This document shows, one piece after another, positions 33,504 through 42,135 of a stretch of DNA of 64,000 nucleotides; the first letter of the stretch is position 1, and each line of letters opens with the position of its first letter. The notes under the pieces were generated by a model. That model ran no database searches. It had not been told where the DNA came from and was given only the letters and a program-made list of their open reading frames with translations. The position numbers and the translations under genes are program-made. The stretch is from CALBPI01 sp039027435. GTDB lineage: Bacteria > Pseudomonadota > Gammaproteobacteria > Steroidobacterales > Woeseiaceae. The DNA lies in the NCBI GenBank assembly GCA_039027435.1, contig JBCCKF010000005.1, forward strand, positions 186,001 to 250,000. The letters run 5' to 3'.

Positions 33504-34511
33504 TTACTCGTTCAGCCAGCGCGCCGCATCGATGGCGCTATAAGTAAGAATAGCGCGCGCACCGGCGCGCTTGATCGAAAGGAGCGCTTCGAGTGTGGCG
33601 TCCTTGCCGTCCAGCCAGCCGTTTTCTGCTGCGGCAGCCAGCATCGCGTACTCCCCGCTGACCTGATAGGCCAATACCGGAATCTCGTAGTTGGCAGCAA
33701 CATCCCGAATGACGTCGAGGTACGGCAGTGCGGGTTTGACCATGACAAGATCGGCACCCTCATCGATGTCGAGTTGTACTTCCCGCAAGGCTTCTCGACC
33801 GTTGGCAGGGTCCATCTGATAGCTGTGCTTGCCACCGCCACCGAGGTTTCCAGCAGACCCAACAGCATCTCGAAATGGTCCGTAGTAGCAAGACGCGTAT
33901 TTCGCAGCGTAGGAGAGGACCAGCGTGTTCGGGTAACCGTTGACCTCCAACGCTCTGCGGATCGCACCGATGCGACCATCCATCATGTCCGACGGTGCTA
34001 CGACGTCGGCGCCGGCTTTGGCATGGCATACAGCCTGACGCTCGAGCATGCTGACGGTCACGTCATTTAGGACATAGCCCGAATCGTCGATGATGCCGTC
34101 CTGACCATGAGTCGTGTAAGGGTCCAGCGCGACGTCAGTAATGACGCCGAGCTCGGGAAATCGGGACTTGATTGCCTCGATGGTGCGTGGAACCAGACCG
34201 TCATCCGCGTGACAGGCACTACCGTCCGGAGTCTTCAGCCCCGCGTCAATGACGGGGAACAAGACAACACCTGGGACGCCGAGCGCTACAGCATCCTCAA
34301 GATGTGTCAGGAGACGATCGATGCTGCGTCGCGCCACGCCGGGCATCGATGGCACCGACTCCTCGCGATTCTCACCGTCGAGAATGAATACGGGGTACAG
34401 GAAATCGGCGGCTGAAAGGGTATGTTCCGCCAACAGGTCTCTGATCCAACCGTGCCGGCGCCGGCGCCGCATCCGTGTGAGCGGGAAACCGGGCGTCTTG
34501 TCGTTGTGCAT
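33504..34511 (-). CDS. hemB: Delta-aminolevulinic acid dehydratase (porphobilinogen synthase)
   Basis: The enzyme (335 residues) joins two 5-aminolevulinates into porphobilinogen. The catalytic lysines are in SYAAKYAS and MVKPALPYLD. The metal loop DVALDPYTTHGQDG has no cysteines where zinc-type enzymes have three, so this is the magnesium/cysteine-less type known from Pseudomonas. The N-terminal FPLTRMRRRRRHGWIRDL is typical. The ATG is at 34509-34511. A plausible promoter lies upstream on the minus strand. It is the first gene of hemB-aroE. Confidence 0.95.
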   Translation of the reverse strand: MHNDKTPGFPLTRMRRRRRHGWIRDLLAEHTLSAADFLYPVFILDGENREESVPSMPGVARRSIDRLLTHLEDAVALGVPGVVLFPVIDAGLKTPDGSACHADDGLVPRTIEAIKSRFPELGVITDVALDPYTTHGQDGIIDDSGYVLNDVTVSMLERQAVCHAKAGADVVAPSDMMDGRIGAIRRALEVNGYPNTLVLSYAAKYASCYYGPFRDAVGSAGNLGGGGKHSYQMDPANGREALREVQLDIDEGADLVMVKPALPYLDVIRDVAANYEIPVLAYQVSGEYAMLAAAAENGWLDGKDATLEALLSIKRAGARAILTYSAIDAARWLNE

Positions 34512-34546
34512 GCCGCGCTGTCCTGAATGCCTGACACCAGATTGTG

Positions 34547-34575
34547 GCTATATTCGCGGACGCTGTCCAAGTAAA
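34547..34575 (-). promoter_or_regulatory. Putative hemB promoter
   Basis: On the minus strand, TTTACT (34570-34575) matches four of six -35 bases. After a 17-nt spacer, TATAGC (34547-34552) matches four of six -10 bases. It would start transcription about 30 nt before the hemB ATG. The match is moderate. Confidence 0.4.
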
Positions 34576-34594
34576 GTATGGGGTATGGGGAAAA

Positions 34595-34614
34595 ACGGGG
34601 TCGAAATACCCCGT
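34595..34614 (+). promoter_or_regulatory. Inverted repeat upstream of the ECF sigma gene
   Basis: ACGGGGT (34595-34601) and ACCCCGT (34608-34614) are a perfect 7-bp inverted repeat with a 6-nt spacer, in the 136-nt divergent region of hemB and the sigma factor. A near direct repeat (TATGGGG-TATGGGG, 34577-34590) precedes it. It could be a regulator site or a hairpin in the sigma transcript. It is not followed by a T run. Confidence 0.45.
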
Positions 34615-34647
34615 GTGAAATAAAAAGCGATCATTCTGGGTCATCTG

Positions 34648-35160
34648 ATGCAACGTACAGCGAGCGATGCGGCACGCCAGCGCCGATTCGAGCAACTGGT
34701 GGGAGAACACCGAGAGGATCTCTACCGGTATGCTTATTGGTTAAGCCGTGATTCGGCTCTGGCCGAAGATGTGGTGCAGGACGCCATGATGCGTGCCTGG
34801 AAGTCGCTGGACTCGTTGCGCGAGGATCAGGCCGCGAAGCCCTGGCTGCTTACGATTGTGCGCCGGGAAAACGCCCGTTTTTTTGAGAGAAAACGACTGG
34901 AGACGGTAGATATCGATGAATTGGTTGGTGCGCCGACGCTGCATCTGGCAACAGAGCAGGACACCGACACCGATGATATGCGTGCCGCGATTTTCGAACT
35001 GGAGCCCGAGTACCGCGAACCGCTGGTTTTACAGGTTCTGCTCGGGCACTCGACGAAGGAAATCGCTGAGATAATGGATTTGAGTAATGGCGCTGTGCTG
35101 ACACGTTTGCACCGAGCCCGTAAGAAGTTGATCGAGAACTTCGACCTTGGAGAAGGTTGA
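34648..35160 (+). CDS. ECF-type (sigma-70 family) RNA polymerase sigma factor
   Basis: The protein (170 residues) has sigma region 2 (LYRYAYWLSRDSALAEDVVQ, then MRAWKSLDSLRED) and region 4 (YREPLVLQVLLGHSTKEIAE, then LSNGAVLTRLHRARKKL). No region 1 or 3 is present, so it is an extracytoplasmic-function sigma. The next gene overlaps its stop by 1 nt and encodes a membrane anti-sigma-like protein. Such pairs respond to envelope or oxidative stress. No strong autoregulatory ECF promoter could be picked out. Confidence 0.92.
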   Translation: MQRTASDAARQRRFEQLVGEHREDLYRYAYWLSRDSALAEDVVQDAMMRAWKSLDSLREDQAAKPWLLTIVRRENARFFERKRLETVDIDELVGAPTLHLATEQDTDTDDMRAAIFELEPEYREPLVLQVLLGHSTKEIAEIMDLSNGAVLTRLHRARKKLIENFDLGEG

Positions 35161-35957
35161 TGGATTTTAAAGAATTTGAGTTTTCGGTGTTGTCCGAACC
35201 TGACCGTGAGTCCGATGAGATCGCGGCAAAGGCGCAGTCGTGCCCGGAGTCTCGAGCGTTGAAACGCAAAGCAGCCCTTCTGGAGCAACAACTGGTGCAG
35301 GCCTTGGGTGTTTCGGTACCCGACAGCCTGCGCGCGCCCGTGCCGGATATGGCTGCGCTGGAGGCCCAGCTCGACGCCGCCTCGGCCACCGAGGCAGCGC
35401 AATCGTCCGACAACGTGGTGCCGCTGCAGAAGACCGCCGCAGCCGCGAATCGCTTCGCGGTTCCCGCATGGATTGGTCTTGCGGCCTGTCTCGCGCTGGT
35501 CGTCGGTCTGGTTCTTCGCCAGCCCGAAATTCAGACAGAAACACCGATGCCCGGTGGCGAGGATCTCATCGCTGAGGTGATTGAACACCTCGGTCCTGAG
35601 CTTGAGAGCATGCAACCTTCGGACGTCAGCCTGTCGATCGAGCGTGTAAGCAACGTTCTCGAACCCGCAGGTGCTCGTATGGTGAGCACACCTGGGCCGA
35701 TCAGTTACGCGAAGAGCTGTGTGATCAACGGCGAGCTGATTCCCCACCTTGTGGTGCAGGGCGAGAACGGACCGGTCACGATCCTTGTCATGCCGAACCA
35801 GATGGTTGATGGCCCTATGACAATCATGCGTGGAGGTTTTGAAGGCATCATCATGCCAGCTGGTGATGGTGGTAGCGTTGCCATCATCGGTCGTGATTCC
35901 GCAAGTGTCGAGGCGGTACGTAAGGCTTCGAGCGACACGCTGGGTATTTCGATATAG
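35160..35957 (+). CDS. DUF3379 anti-sigma-like membrane protein
   Basis: The protein (265 residues from the ATG at 35160) begins with a short acidic cytoplasmic part (MDFKEFEFSVLSEPDRESDE) rich in helices. One membrane segment follows at about residues 100-120 (AWIGLAACLALVVGLVL), and a 140-residue periplasmic part. The layout and pairing fit DUF3379 proteins that hold ECF sigma factors at the membrane. A GGAGAAGG ribosome site precedes the TGATG overlap. The cysteine in SYAKSCVINGELIPH is the only one outside the membrane, so redox sensing through disulfides is not supported. Confidence 0.8.
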   Translation: MDFKEFEFSVLSEPDRESDEIAAKAQSCPESRALKRKAALLEQQLVQALGVSVPDSLRAPVPDMAALEAQLDAASATEAAQSSDNVVPLQKTAAAANRFAVPAWIGLAACLALVVGLVLRQPEIQTETPMPGGEDLIAEVIEHLGPELESMQPSDVSLSIERVSNVLEPAGARMVSTPGPISYAKSCVINGELIPHLVVQGENGPVTILVMPNQMVDGPMTIMRGGFEGIIMPAGDGGSVAIIGRDSASVEAVRKASSDTLGISI

Positions 35958-36066
35958 GACTTACTGAACTTCACCGCGTTCTTGCTGCTTCGTTTGAGTT
36001 TCTTGTCAACAGGCGTGTTCATGATGAGTCACGCTGGACCGCGTACGAATTGCGGAAGCCAGAAAC

Positions 36067-36708
36067 ATGGAATACCAAATCGATGAGCAGCATCACGGAG
36101 TTGACGTGTCCTCGCTGAGAAGCGCCTGTCCCTGGGCCCTTGGTGTCAGTGATGCCTATCTCGAATACCACGACACGGAATGGGGTGTCCCTGTTGCAGA
36201 TGACCGAGTGCTCTTCGAGTTTCTCGTACTAGAGTCGGCACAAGCTGGATTGTCCTGGAGTACGATTCTTCACAAACGGGCTGGCTATGGGCGAGCGTTC
36301 GCCAACTTCGACCCTGAGCAAGTGGCGCGTTTTTCAGATGCGCACCGAGAGGCGTTGCGTCTCGATGCCGGTATCGTCCGTAATCGCTTGAAGATTGCGG
36401 CGACCGTCTCCAATGCCCAGCAATTCCTCGAGCTGCAAGAAGAATATGATGGCTTTGCGAAGTATTTGTGGGCGTTCGTCGACAATCGCCCGATTCAGAA
36501 TGCATGGCAGGTTCAGTCCGATTGTCCGACGACGACCAAGACCTCTGATGCGATCAGTCGCGACCTGAAACGTCGAGGCTTTCGCTTTGTGGGTTCAACG
36601 ACGATCTACGCTTACATGCAAGCGATCGGTATGGTGAACGATCACGTGATCGACTGCCCCCGTTACAGCGTCTGTGCGGCGCTTGGCGAGCAGTTCACGA
36701 TCGAATAA
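36067..36708 (+). CDS. tag: DNA-3-methyladenine glycosylase I
   Basis: The enzyme (213 residues) removes 3-methyladenine from DNA. The zinc ligands are Cys21 in SACPWA, His35 in YHDTEWG, and a His-Cys pair in HVIDCPRY near the C-terminus. LSWSTILHKRAGYGRAFANF is the core helix-hairpin-helix region. A 20-residue N-terminal extension precedes the first cysteine relative to the enteric enzyme, so the true start may be slightly later. The 3' end converges with a hydrolase gene. Confidence 0.93.
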   Translation: MEYQIDEQHHGVDVSSLRSACPWALGVSDAYLEYHDTEWGVPVADDRVLFEFLVLESAQAGLSWSTILHKRAGYGRAFANFDPEQVARFSDAHREALRLDAGIVRNRLKIAATVSNAQQFLELQEEYDGFAKYLWAFVDNRPIQNAWQVQSDCPTTTKTSDAISRDLKRRGFRFVGSTTIYAYMQAIGMVNDHVIDCPRYSVCAALGEQFTIE

Positions 36709-36719
36709 TTCGCTGATCG

Positions 36720-37424
36720 TCAGGACGTGGCCAGCGTGTCGGCGATGATCCGCCAGACCGATGCGTTGATACCCAGTCCGAGGTGAGCGCCAATCACTTC
36801 GATGTTGCGTGCCTGTGGGTTGTAGTGATCAATGGACGCGCGCCAGCCTACAACGCCATCAAGCTTGCTGTAGATCGAAGTGATCGGTTGATCGAACCCG
36901 ATTAGATTACGTTCGTGCACGGCGCGTTCGAATCGGTCAAGGTCTTGTTGTCCGCCTTCTGCGAACCGCTCTGCCATAGCCGTATATTTAGGTCCGCCCA
37001 TCACGGGTGTACCAAACGTGATCACTTCACGCACGTCTACCGGGTGCAAGCGCGCAAGCTCACGAGCAACCACGCCGCCAAGACTCCAGCCGATCAGCGT
37101 TACCGAGTCCCGTGACTCGGCCAGTGACTCGACCTGATCGGCCATTTTGCTGACCATCCACTCGACTCGCCCGCGGTTACGACCCAGTGCCCAGTCTTGT
37201 GCGTCATATCCCAGTCGCCGCAGATACTGCTTTAGCGGCCACATTGATCGAGGACTCGCGCCCAAGCCTGGCAAGAGGATGACAGGTCTGCCGTCCCCTT
37301 TGGGCGCGCTGACTAGTGACGGCCAGCGCATGGCGATCGTCAGTGCATCGAGTGGAGCGCGAAACTCCAATAGTGTGGCTAGTCGGTGCGGCGGACGAAG
37401 CCCGCTGGACGGCTCGGAGTTCAT
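36720..37424 (-). CDS. Alpha/beta-fold hydrolase (lipase-like)
   Basis: The protein (234 residues from the ATG at 37422-37424) has the nucleophile elbow GWSLGG, with an oxyanion-hole segment VILLPGLGASPRSM before it. A later acidic residue and the histidine in VIGAHLGLGIN could complete the triad. Lipase class 3 and PGAP1-like families share this pattern. No signal peptide is seen. A TTG start at 37448 is possible but has no ribosome site. The substrate is unknown. Confidence 0.8.
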   Translation of the reverse strand: MNSEPSSGLRPPHRLATLLEFRAPLDALTIAMRWPSLVSAPKGDGRPVILLPGLGASPRSMWPLKQYLRRLGYDAQDWALGRNRGRVEWMVSKMADQVESLAESRDSVTLIGWSLGGVVARELARLHPVDVREVITFGTPVMGGPKYTAMAERFAEGGQQDLDRFERAVHERNLIGFDQPITSIYSKLDGVVGWRASIDHYNPQARNIEVIGAHLGLGINASVWRIIADTLATS

Positions 37425-37486
37425 AGTCGGTCGTTCGGGAAAAACCAAACGGTAGCCGGCCTCGCACCGTTAACGCAAGGTTCGTC

Positions 37487-38422
37487 TCACGCCGCGGGGG
37501 CGAGCTCCTGCAGCCAGTCACGAGGTTTGAGCCATTGCTCGGTCAATTCAGCCTCAGGGCTTCCGGCCTCGGGCTGATAGCCGTACTGCCATCGGACTTG
37601 CGGCGGCAGCGACATCAGAATCGACTCTGTGCGCCCTCCGGACTGCAGCCCGAACAAGGTTCCCCGATCGTAAACGAGGTTGAACTCGACGTAGCGACCG
37701 CGACGATAGAGCTGGAACTGGCGCTCGCGTTCGCCGTACGGCGTATTTCGGCGACGCTCGACGATCGGTGCGTACGCTTTCATGAAATGGTCACCGACGC
37801 TCTGCAGATAAGCGAAGCACTGATCGAAGCCCCATTCGTTCAGGTCATCAAAGAACAGACCGCCAACGCCACGAGTCTCACCGCGATGCGGCAGATTGAA
37901 GTACTCATCACACCATGCCTTGTGGGCTGGGTAAACGTCCGCCCCAAACGGTTCACAAGCGGCTTTGGCTGTCTGATGCCACTCGTGCACGTCCTCTGCA
38001 AAGGGATAGAAAGGTGTGAGATCGAATCCGCCGCCGAACCACCAAACAGGTGCTTCATCCTCCGCCAGAGCTGCAAAACAACGCACGTTCGCGTGCGTGG
38101 TGGGGATGTAGGGATTTTCAGGATGGAACACCAGCGATACGCCCGCGGCCTCGAAACGGCGTCCCGCCAGTTCGGGTCTTGCTTTGGTGGCACTCGGCGG
38201 CAAGCCGTCGCCCATCACGTGGGAGTAGCCGACGCCGGCCTGTTCCATCAGCGCGCCGTTCTGGAGAATCATCGACTGACCGCCGCCGCCGCCGGGACGC
38301 TCCCATGCGTCAGTGGCAAACGACGCTTTGCCATCCAGTGCCGCGACTTCGCTCGTAATGCGTTGTTGCAGGTCAGTTAGATACTCGCGCACCTGCGCAA
38401 GCTGTTCCTCAAAGCTATGCAT
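37487..38422 (-). CDS. hemF: Oxygen-dependent coproporphyrinogen III oxidase
   Basis: The enzyme (311 residues) performs oxidative decarboxylation of coproporphyrinogen III with O2. Signatures are GGGFDLTPFYPF, WCDEYFNLPHRGE, GGLFFDDLNEWGF and VEFNLVYDRGTLFGL. The ATG at 38420-38422 gives a length near 300, as in relatives. A longer reading frame to 38467 adds 15 residues with no similarity. It indicates aerobic heme synthesis. Confidence 0.96.
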   Translation of the reverse strand: MHSFEEQLAQVREYLTDLQQRITSEVAALDGKASFATDAWERPGGGGGQSMILQNGALMEQAGVGYSHVMGDGLPPSATKARPELAGRRFEAAGVSLVFHPENPYIPTTHANVRCFAALAEDEAPVWWFGGGFDLTPFYPFAEDVHEWHQTAKAACEPFGADVYPAHKAWCDEYFNLPHRGETRGVGGLFFDDLNEWGFDQCFAYLQSVGDHFMKAYAPIVERRRNTPYGERERQFQLYRRGRYVEFNLVYDRGTLFGLQSGGRTESILMSLPPQVRWQYGYQPEAGSPEAELTEQWLKPRDWLQELAPAA

Positions 38423-38499
38423 ATCCAGTCCCCAGTTGTTGCGCGTCGCGCCCCCGCGCCGCGTCAACCGTCAATGACATGGATAGTGTAACGGTTCGG

Positions 38500-38527
38500 C
38501 ATCGCGGCCGCAGCTGCGGCCGCGATG
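38500..38527. repeat. Perfect 28-nt palindrome between hemF and the exported methyltransferase
   Basis: CATCGCGGCCGCAG (38500-38513) is directly followed by its exact reverse complement (38514-38527), a 14-bp arm palindrome with no spacer and strong GC bias. No T run follows on either strand, so it is not a standard intrinsic terminator, although hemF transcription starts upstream of it. It lies in the 115-nt gap between hemF and the next gene. Confidence 0.75.
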
Positions 38528-38537
38528 GAAAAACCAG

Positions 38538-39479
38538 TTAATCGCCGGAGCTGGCTTCCGGTTTACGGAACTTTAGGGTCATCCGATCGGATTCCCCGAT
38601 GGCAGTCATTTCGGCCCGCAGCGCCTCGTCGTCACGCGATGTGCCGAGCGTCGGAGGTAGTCTCCAGACGAAGTCGTCCTCGGTCGGTTGATCGGCCTCG
38701 TTGGCGTTGATTTCGCTCGACTCGACCAGCTCGAAACCAATCGCTTCGACCGCTTCGATTACGCTCGCTTGCTTAAGGTAGCCGTTGCTACCGTCAGCCC
38801 AATCATCCGAAGCATCTGCGGGCGCGCGGTGCTGAACAATGCCGAGAACGCCGCCGGGCTTGAGTACATCGAATGCATCGGTCAGAGCCTGAGTTCTGAA
38901 TCCACCTTGAGGTTCAAAGCGATTGAGATTGTGCAACGCCCGGATCATGAGCACCGCATCTGCCGTCTCGCTGACGGTCTCGTCCGCACTGCCAAAAACA
39001 AAGGCAGAAACCGATGCGCCTTCACCCCACTCACCTGTGCCTTCCACCCAGGTTGTCGTCCAGGTCTTGCGCGCCTCAATGGCTTCCTCGGACATCCCGC
39101 CGAACAACGGCCACATGTCCATTGCATAGTCGACTCCGACCAACTGACCCTCAGAGCCGAGATACGGAATCAGGATCTTCGAATACCAGCCACCGCCTGG
39201 CAGGGCCTCAACCACGGTCATGCCGGGTTCAATGCCGAAGAACTTTAGTGTCTCGCCAGGATTGCGGAATGGGTAGCGCGCCTGAGCGTCTTCCGGTTGA
39301 TCAGCCAGGATCGTGTTTAGCAAGTCGGCCGCCGTTGACGGAGTTTCGACTTGTGCCGCGGGCGCTTCCTCCGGGGCCGCTGCCTCAGGTGCATCGGCCG
39401 GTCCGCCGCAGCCAGCCAGTAAAGCGGCAGCCGCGATGACGGCCGGAATTTTATAGTCGACGCTGGTAATTCTCATCAT
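38538..39479 (-). CDS. Exported SAM-methyltransferase-like lipoprotein
   Basis: The protein (313 residues from ATG 39477-39479) has a signal peptide with lipobox (ALLAGC) and a proline/alanine-rich linker. A class I methyltransferase fold follows, with motif I VVEALPGGGWYSKIL and downstream VGVDYAMDM and LKPGGVLGIV. AGGAG lies upstream of the ATG. Methyltransferases need SAM, which is thought absent from the periplasm, so the combination is odd. Such proteins occur in marine gammaproteobacteria. The role is unknown, and the fold may bind something other than SAM. Confidence 0.82.
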   Translation of the reverse strand: MMRITSVDYKIPAVIAAAALLAGCGGPADAPEAAAPEEAPAAQVETPSTAADLLNTILADQPEDAQARYPFRNPGETLKFFGIEPGMTVVEALPGGGWYSKILIPYLGSEGQLVGVDYAMDMWPLFGGMSEEAIEARKTWTTTWVEGTGEWGEGASVSAFVFGSADETVSETADAVLMIRALHNLNRFEPQGGFRTQALTDAFDVLKPGGVLGIVQHRAPADASDDWADGSNGYLKQASVIEAVEAIGFELVESSEINANEADQPTEDDFVWRLPPTLGTSRDDEALRAEMTAIGESDRMTLKFRKPEASSGD

Positions 39480-39516
39480 CCAACTCCTCTCGTTGTGGTG
39501 ATACCGCACGCGGGCA

Positions 39517-42018
39517 TCAAGTAGATGTTTTCTTACTCGCGGTCTTTTTCTTGGCCGTCTTTTTCTTCGTAGTCTTCTTCTTCGCTACCTTCTTCTTTGT
39601 GGCTTTCTTTTTGGTGGTCTTCTTCTTAGCCTTCTTCTTGGTAGTCTTTTTCTTGGACGCACCATCCGCGTCAGCCGCCGCTGTTTTCTTGGTGGTCTTC
39701 TTGCCGCGCCGTCCTCGCTCAGGCGCCTGTGCAAGCAATTCAATGCACTCTTCGAGCGTTAGAGATTTCGGCTCACGATCTTTCGGGATTTTCGCGTTCT
39801 TTTTCTTGTTAGTGATGTAGGGGCCATACCGGCCGTTCAGAACCTGGATACCCTCGTCTGGGAAGTCGAGGATCAGCCGGTTTGCGTCGGCGATTTTTTT
39901 CTCCTTGATGACCTCTAGCGCTCTCTCGAGCGTAATGGTGTAAGGATCGTCATCACCTTTGATCGACACAAACTTATTGTCGTAGCGGACGTAGGGACCG
40001 AACCGCCCGATGCTCGCCGACACGGCCTCGCCTTCGGGGGTTTCTCCAAGCTTGCGCGGCAGTTGGAACAAATCGAGCGCGGTTTCCAGGTCGATGTCGT
40101 TCATTTTTTGGCCGGGTCGGAGGCCTGCAAATTTCGGTTTTTCCTCGTCGTCTTTTGTGCCGATCTGGACGAACGGTCCGAAACGCCCCATCCGCACGGA
40201 AACCGGTTTGCCGGATTTCGGATCGGTACCGAGTTCGCGCGACTGAGCGACCTGTTCGCGAGTGACGCTCTTGTCCTTGTCATCAACCTGGCGGTGAAAC
40301 GGTTGCCAGAATTCGTCGAGCAGGGGCACCCAGTCACGATCGCCACGCGACACGGCGTCGAGGTCATCTTCCATGCGCGCAGTGAACTCGTAGTCGACAT
40401 ACTGTGTGAAGTGATCGGTCAGGAAGCCGTTGACGATTCGCCCGATATCCGTGGGCAGGAAGCGCCGACCGTCCATTTCCACGTACTCGCGGTTTTTCAG
40501 TGTGGAGATGATGCTCGCGTAGGTAGAAGGACGGCCAATGCCGTACTCCTCAAGCGCTTTCACCAGGCTCGCTTCCGAATAGCGTGGCGGTGGTTCGGTA
40601 AAGTGCTGATCGGCGCGCAGCTCTTTCAAGGAGACCATGTCGCCTTCTTCGAGCGGCGGCAGACGTCGGTCGTTTTCGTCAGCCGCCTGCTCTTCGCGGC
40701 CTTCCTGATAGACCGCCATGAATCCCGGGTGGACCAGAATCGAACCGTTCGCACGGAACGTCCCGGTGGTCGCACCGTCACCGCCGACAGCTCCCGGCAC
40801 CAGGTCGACCGCAACGGTGTCGAACACGGCCGGCACCATTTGTGATGCGATACTGCGCCGCCAGATCAACCCGTATAGCTTGTATTGATCCTCGTCGAGG
40901 GCCGCGCGCAGGCTCTCCGGATCGCGACTCGCCGAGGTGGGGCGGATCGCTTCATGCGCTTCCTGTGCGTTCTTGGATTTCGTTCGATATTCGCGTTGAG
41001 CTTCCGGCAGGTTTTCCTTTCCGTAACGATCAACAATCACACCACGAATTTCATCGATCGCTACTTGTGCGATCGATGGCGAGTCGGTGCGCATGTAGGT
41101 GATGAGGCCGACCGTTCCTTCACCAGGAATGTCGATACCTTCATAGAGTTTTTGCGCGGTGCGCATCGTACGCTGTGTATTGAACCCCAGCTTGCGCGAG
41201 GCTTCCTGCTGGAGCGTGGATGTGGTGAACGGTGCTGTCGGATTACGCCGCCGTTGCTTGCGGGTAATCGCCTGCACATGGAGCTGGCCACCGGCTGCTG
41301 TCGTCAGCGCCGAGTGCACGCCCATCGCCGCCGTTTCGTTCTCGAAGCTGAACTGTTCGACTTTATCGCCTTGATAGGTTGTCAGTCGCGCCATGAACGG
41401 CTGCTCTGATTTCTCGACATCCGCTTCTACCGACCAGTACTCACGCGGCTTGAACGCTTCGATCTCCTGCTCGCGCTCGACAATCATCCGAAGGGCAGGT
41501 GATTGCACGCGTCCCGCTGACAAACCTGGCTGTACTTTTCGCCACAGCAAAGGTGAAAGGTTGAAGCCGACCAGATAGTCGAGCGCGCGTCTCGCCTGTT
41601 GGGCGTTAACCAGCTCGTTGGACAACCCGCGTGGATTCGCGATGGCGTCCTGAACTGCCTGGCGCGTGATCTCGTAGAACACGACACGGTGCACGGGTTT
41701 GTCGCCCAGAGCATTTTTTTCCTGAAGCAACTCGTACAGATGCCAGGAGATGGCTTCGCCCTCGCGATCAGGGTCAGTCGCGAGATAGAGCGCATCGGAT
41801 TTCTTCAATGCTCGCACGATCGCGTTCACGTGCTTCTCGTTGCGATCGATAACCCGGTACTGCATCCGATAGCCCTGCGTGGGGTCGACCGCACCTTCTT
41901 TCGGAATCAGGTCCCGAACGTGTCCATAGGAAGCGAGCACGGAAAAATCTTTGCCGAGATACTTCTCAATGGTTTTCGCTTTCGCCGGCGATTCGACGAT
42001 GACCAGGTTCTTGCTCAT
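39517..42018 (-). CDS. topA: DNA topoisomerase I with lysine-rich C-terminal tail
   Basis: The enzyme (833 residues from ATG 42016-42018) relaxes negative supercoils. Toprim is at the N terminus (LVIVESPAKAKTI and ATDPDREGEA) and the active tyrosine is in GLITYMRTDS. The C-terminal part uses GRFGPYV and GRYGPYI repeats, and the protein has a single cysteine, so it lacks the zinc ribbons of E. coli TopA. It ends in 45 residues of KKKTT/KKKAT repeats. Such tails are known in actinobacterial and other TopA proteins. The gene follows smg and dprA, as in many gammaproteobacteria. Confidence 0.95.
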   Translation of the reverse strand: MSKNLVIVESPAKAKTIEKYLGKDFSVLASYGHVRDLIPKEGAVDPTQGYRMQYRVIDRNEKHVNAIVRALKKSDALYLATDPDREGEAISWHLYELLQEKNALGDKPVHRVVFYEITRQAVQDAIANPRGLSNELVNAQQARRALDYLVGFNLSPLLWRKVQPGLSAGRVQSPALRMIVEREQEIEAFKPREYWSVEADVEKSEQPFMARLTTYQGDKVEQFSFENETAAMGVHSALTTAAGGQLHVQAITRKQRRRNPTAPFTTSTLQQEASRKLGFNTQRTMRTAQKLYEGIDIPGEGTVGLITYMRTDSPSIAQVAIDEIRGVIVDRYGKENLPEAQREYRTKSKNAQEAHEAIRPTSASRDPESLRAALDEDQYKLYGLIWRRSIASQMVPAVFDTVAVDLVPGAVGGDGATTGTFRANGSILVHPGFMAVYQEGREEQAADENDRRLPPLEEGDMVSLKELRADQHFTEPPPRYSEASLVKALEEYGIGRPSTYASIISTLKNREYVEMDGRRFLPTDIGRIVNGFLTDHFTQYVDYEFTARMEDDLDAVSRGDRDWVPLLDEFWQPFHRQVDDKDKSVTREQVAQSRELGTDPKSGKPVSVRMGRFGPFVQIGTKDDEEKPKFAGLRPGQKMNDIDLETALDLFQLPRKLGETPEGEAVSASIGRFGPYVRYDNKFVSIKGDDDPYTITLERALEVIKEKKIADANRLILDFPDEGIQVLNGRYGPYITNKKKNAKIPKDREPKSLTLEECIELLAQAPERGRRGKKTTKKTAAADADGASKKKTTKKKAKKKTTKKKATKKKVAKKKTTKKKTAKKKTASKKTST
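39520..39654 (-). repeat. Lysine-repeat tail coding region of topA
   Basis: This 135-nt stretch codes for the last 45 residues of TopA, built of about eight units of KKK followed by TT, AT, A or VA. Twenty-six of the residues are lysine. The DNA is a degenerate short repeat, likely prone to length change. Confidence 0.9.
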
Positions 42019-42135
42019 GACTTCTCTAGCGACGCTGAGTCGCGTGGTGCACCGCACTGAAAAAACGAGTGGGAGCGTACAAAAAACAGCCGCGTCTAGC
42101 GCGGCATCTGGCATCACACTGTCGGTTTGTGTCGA

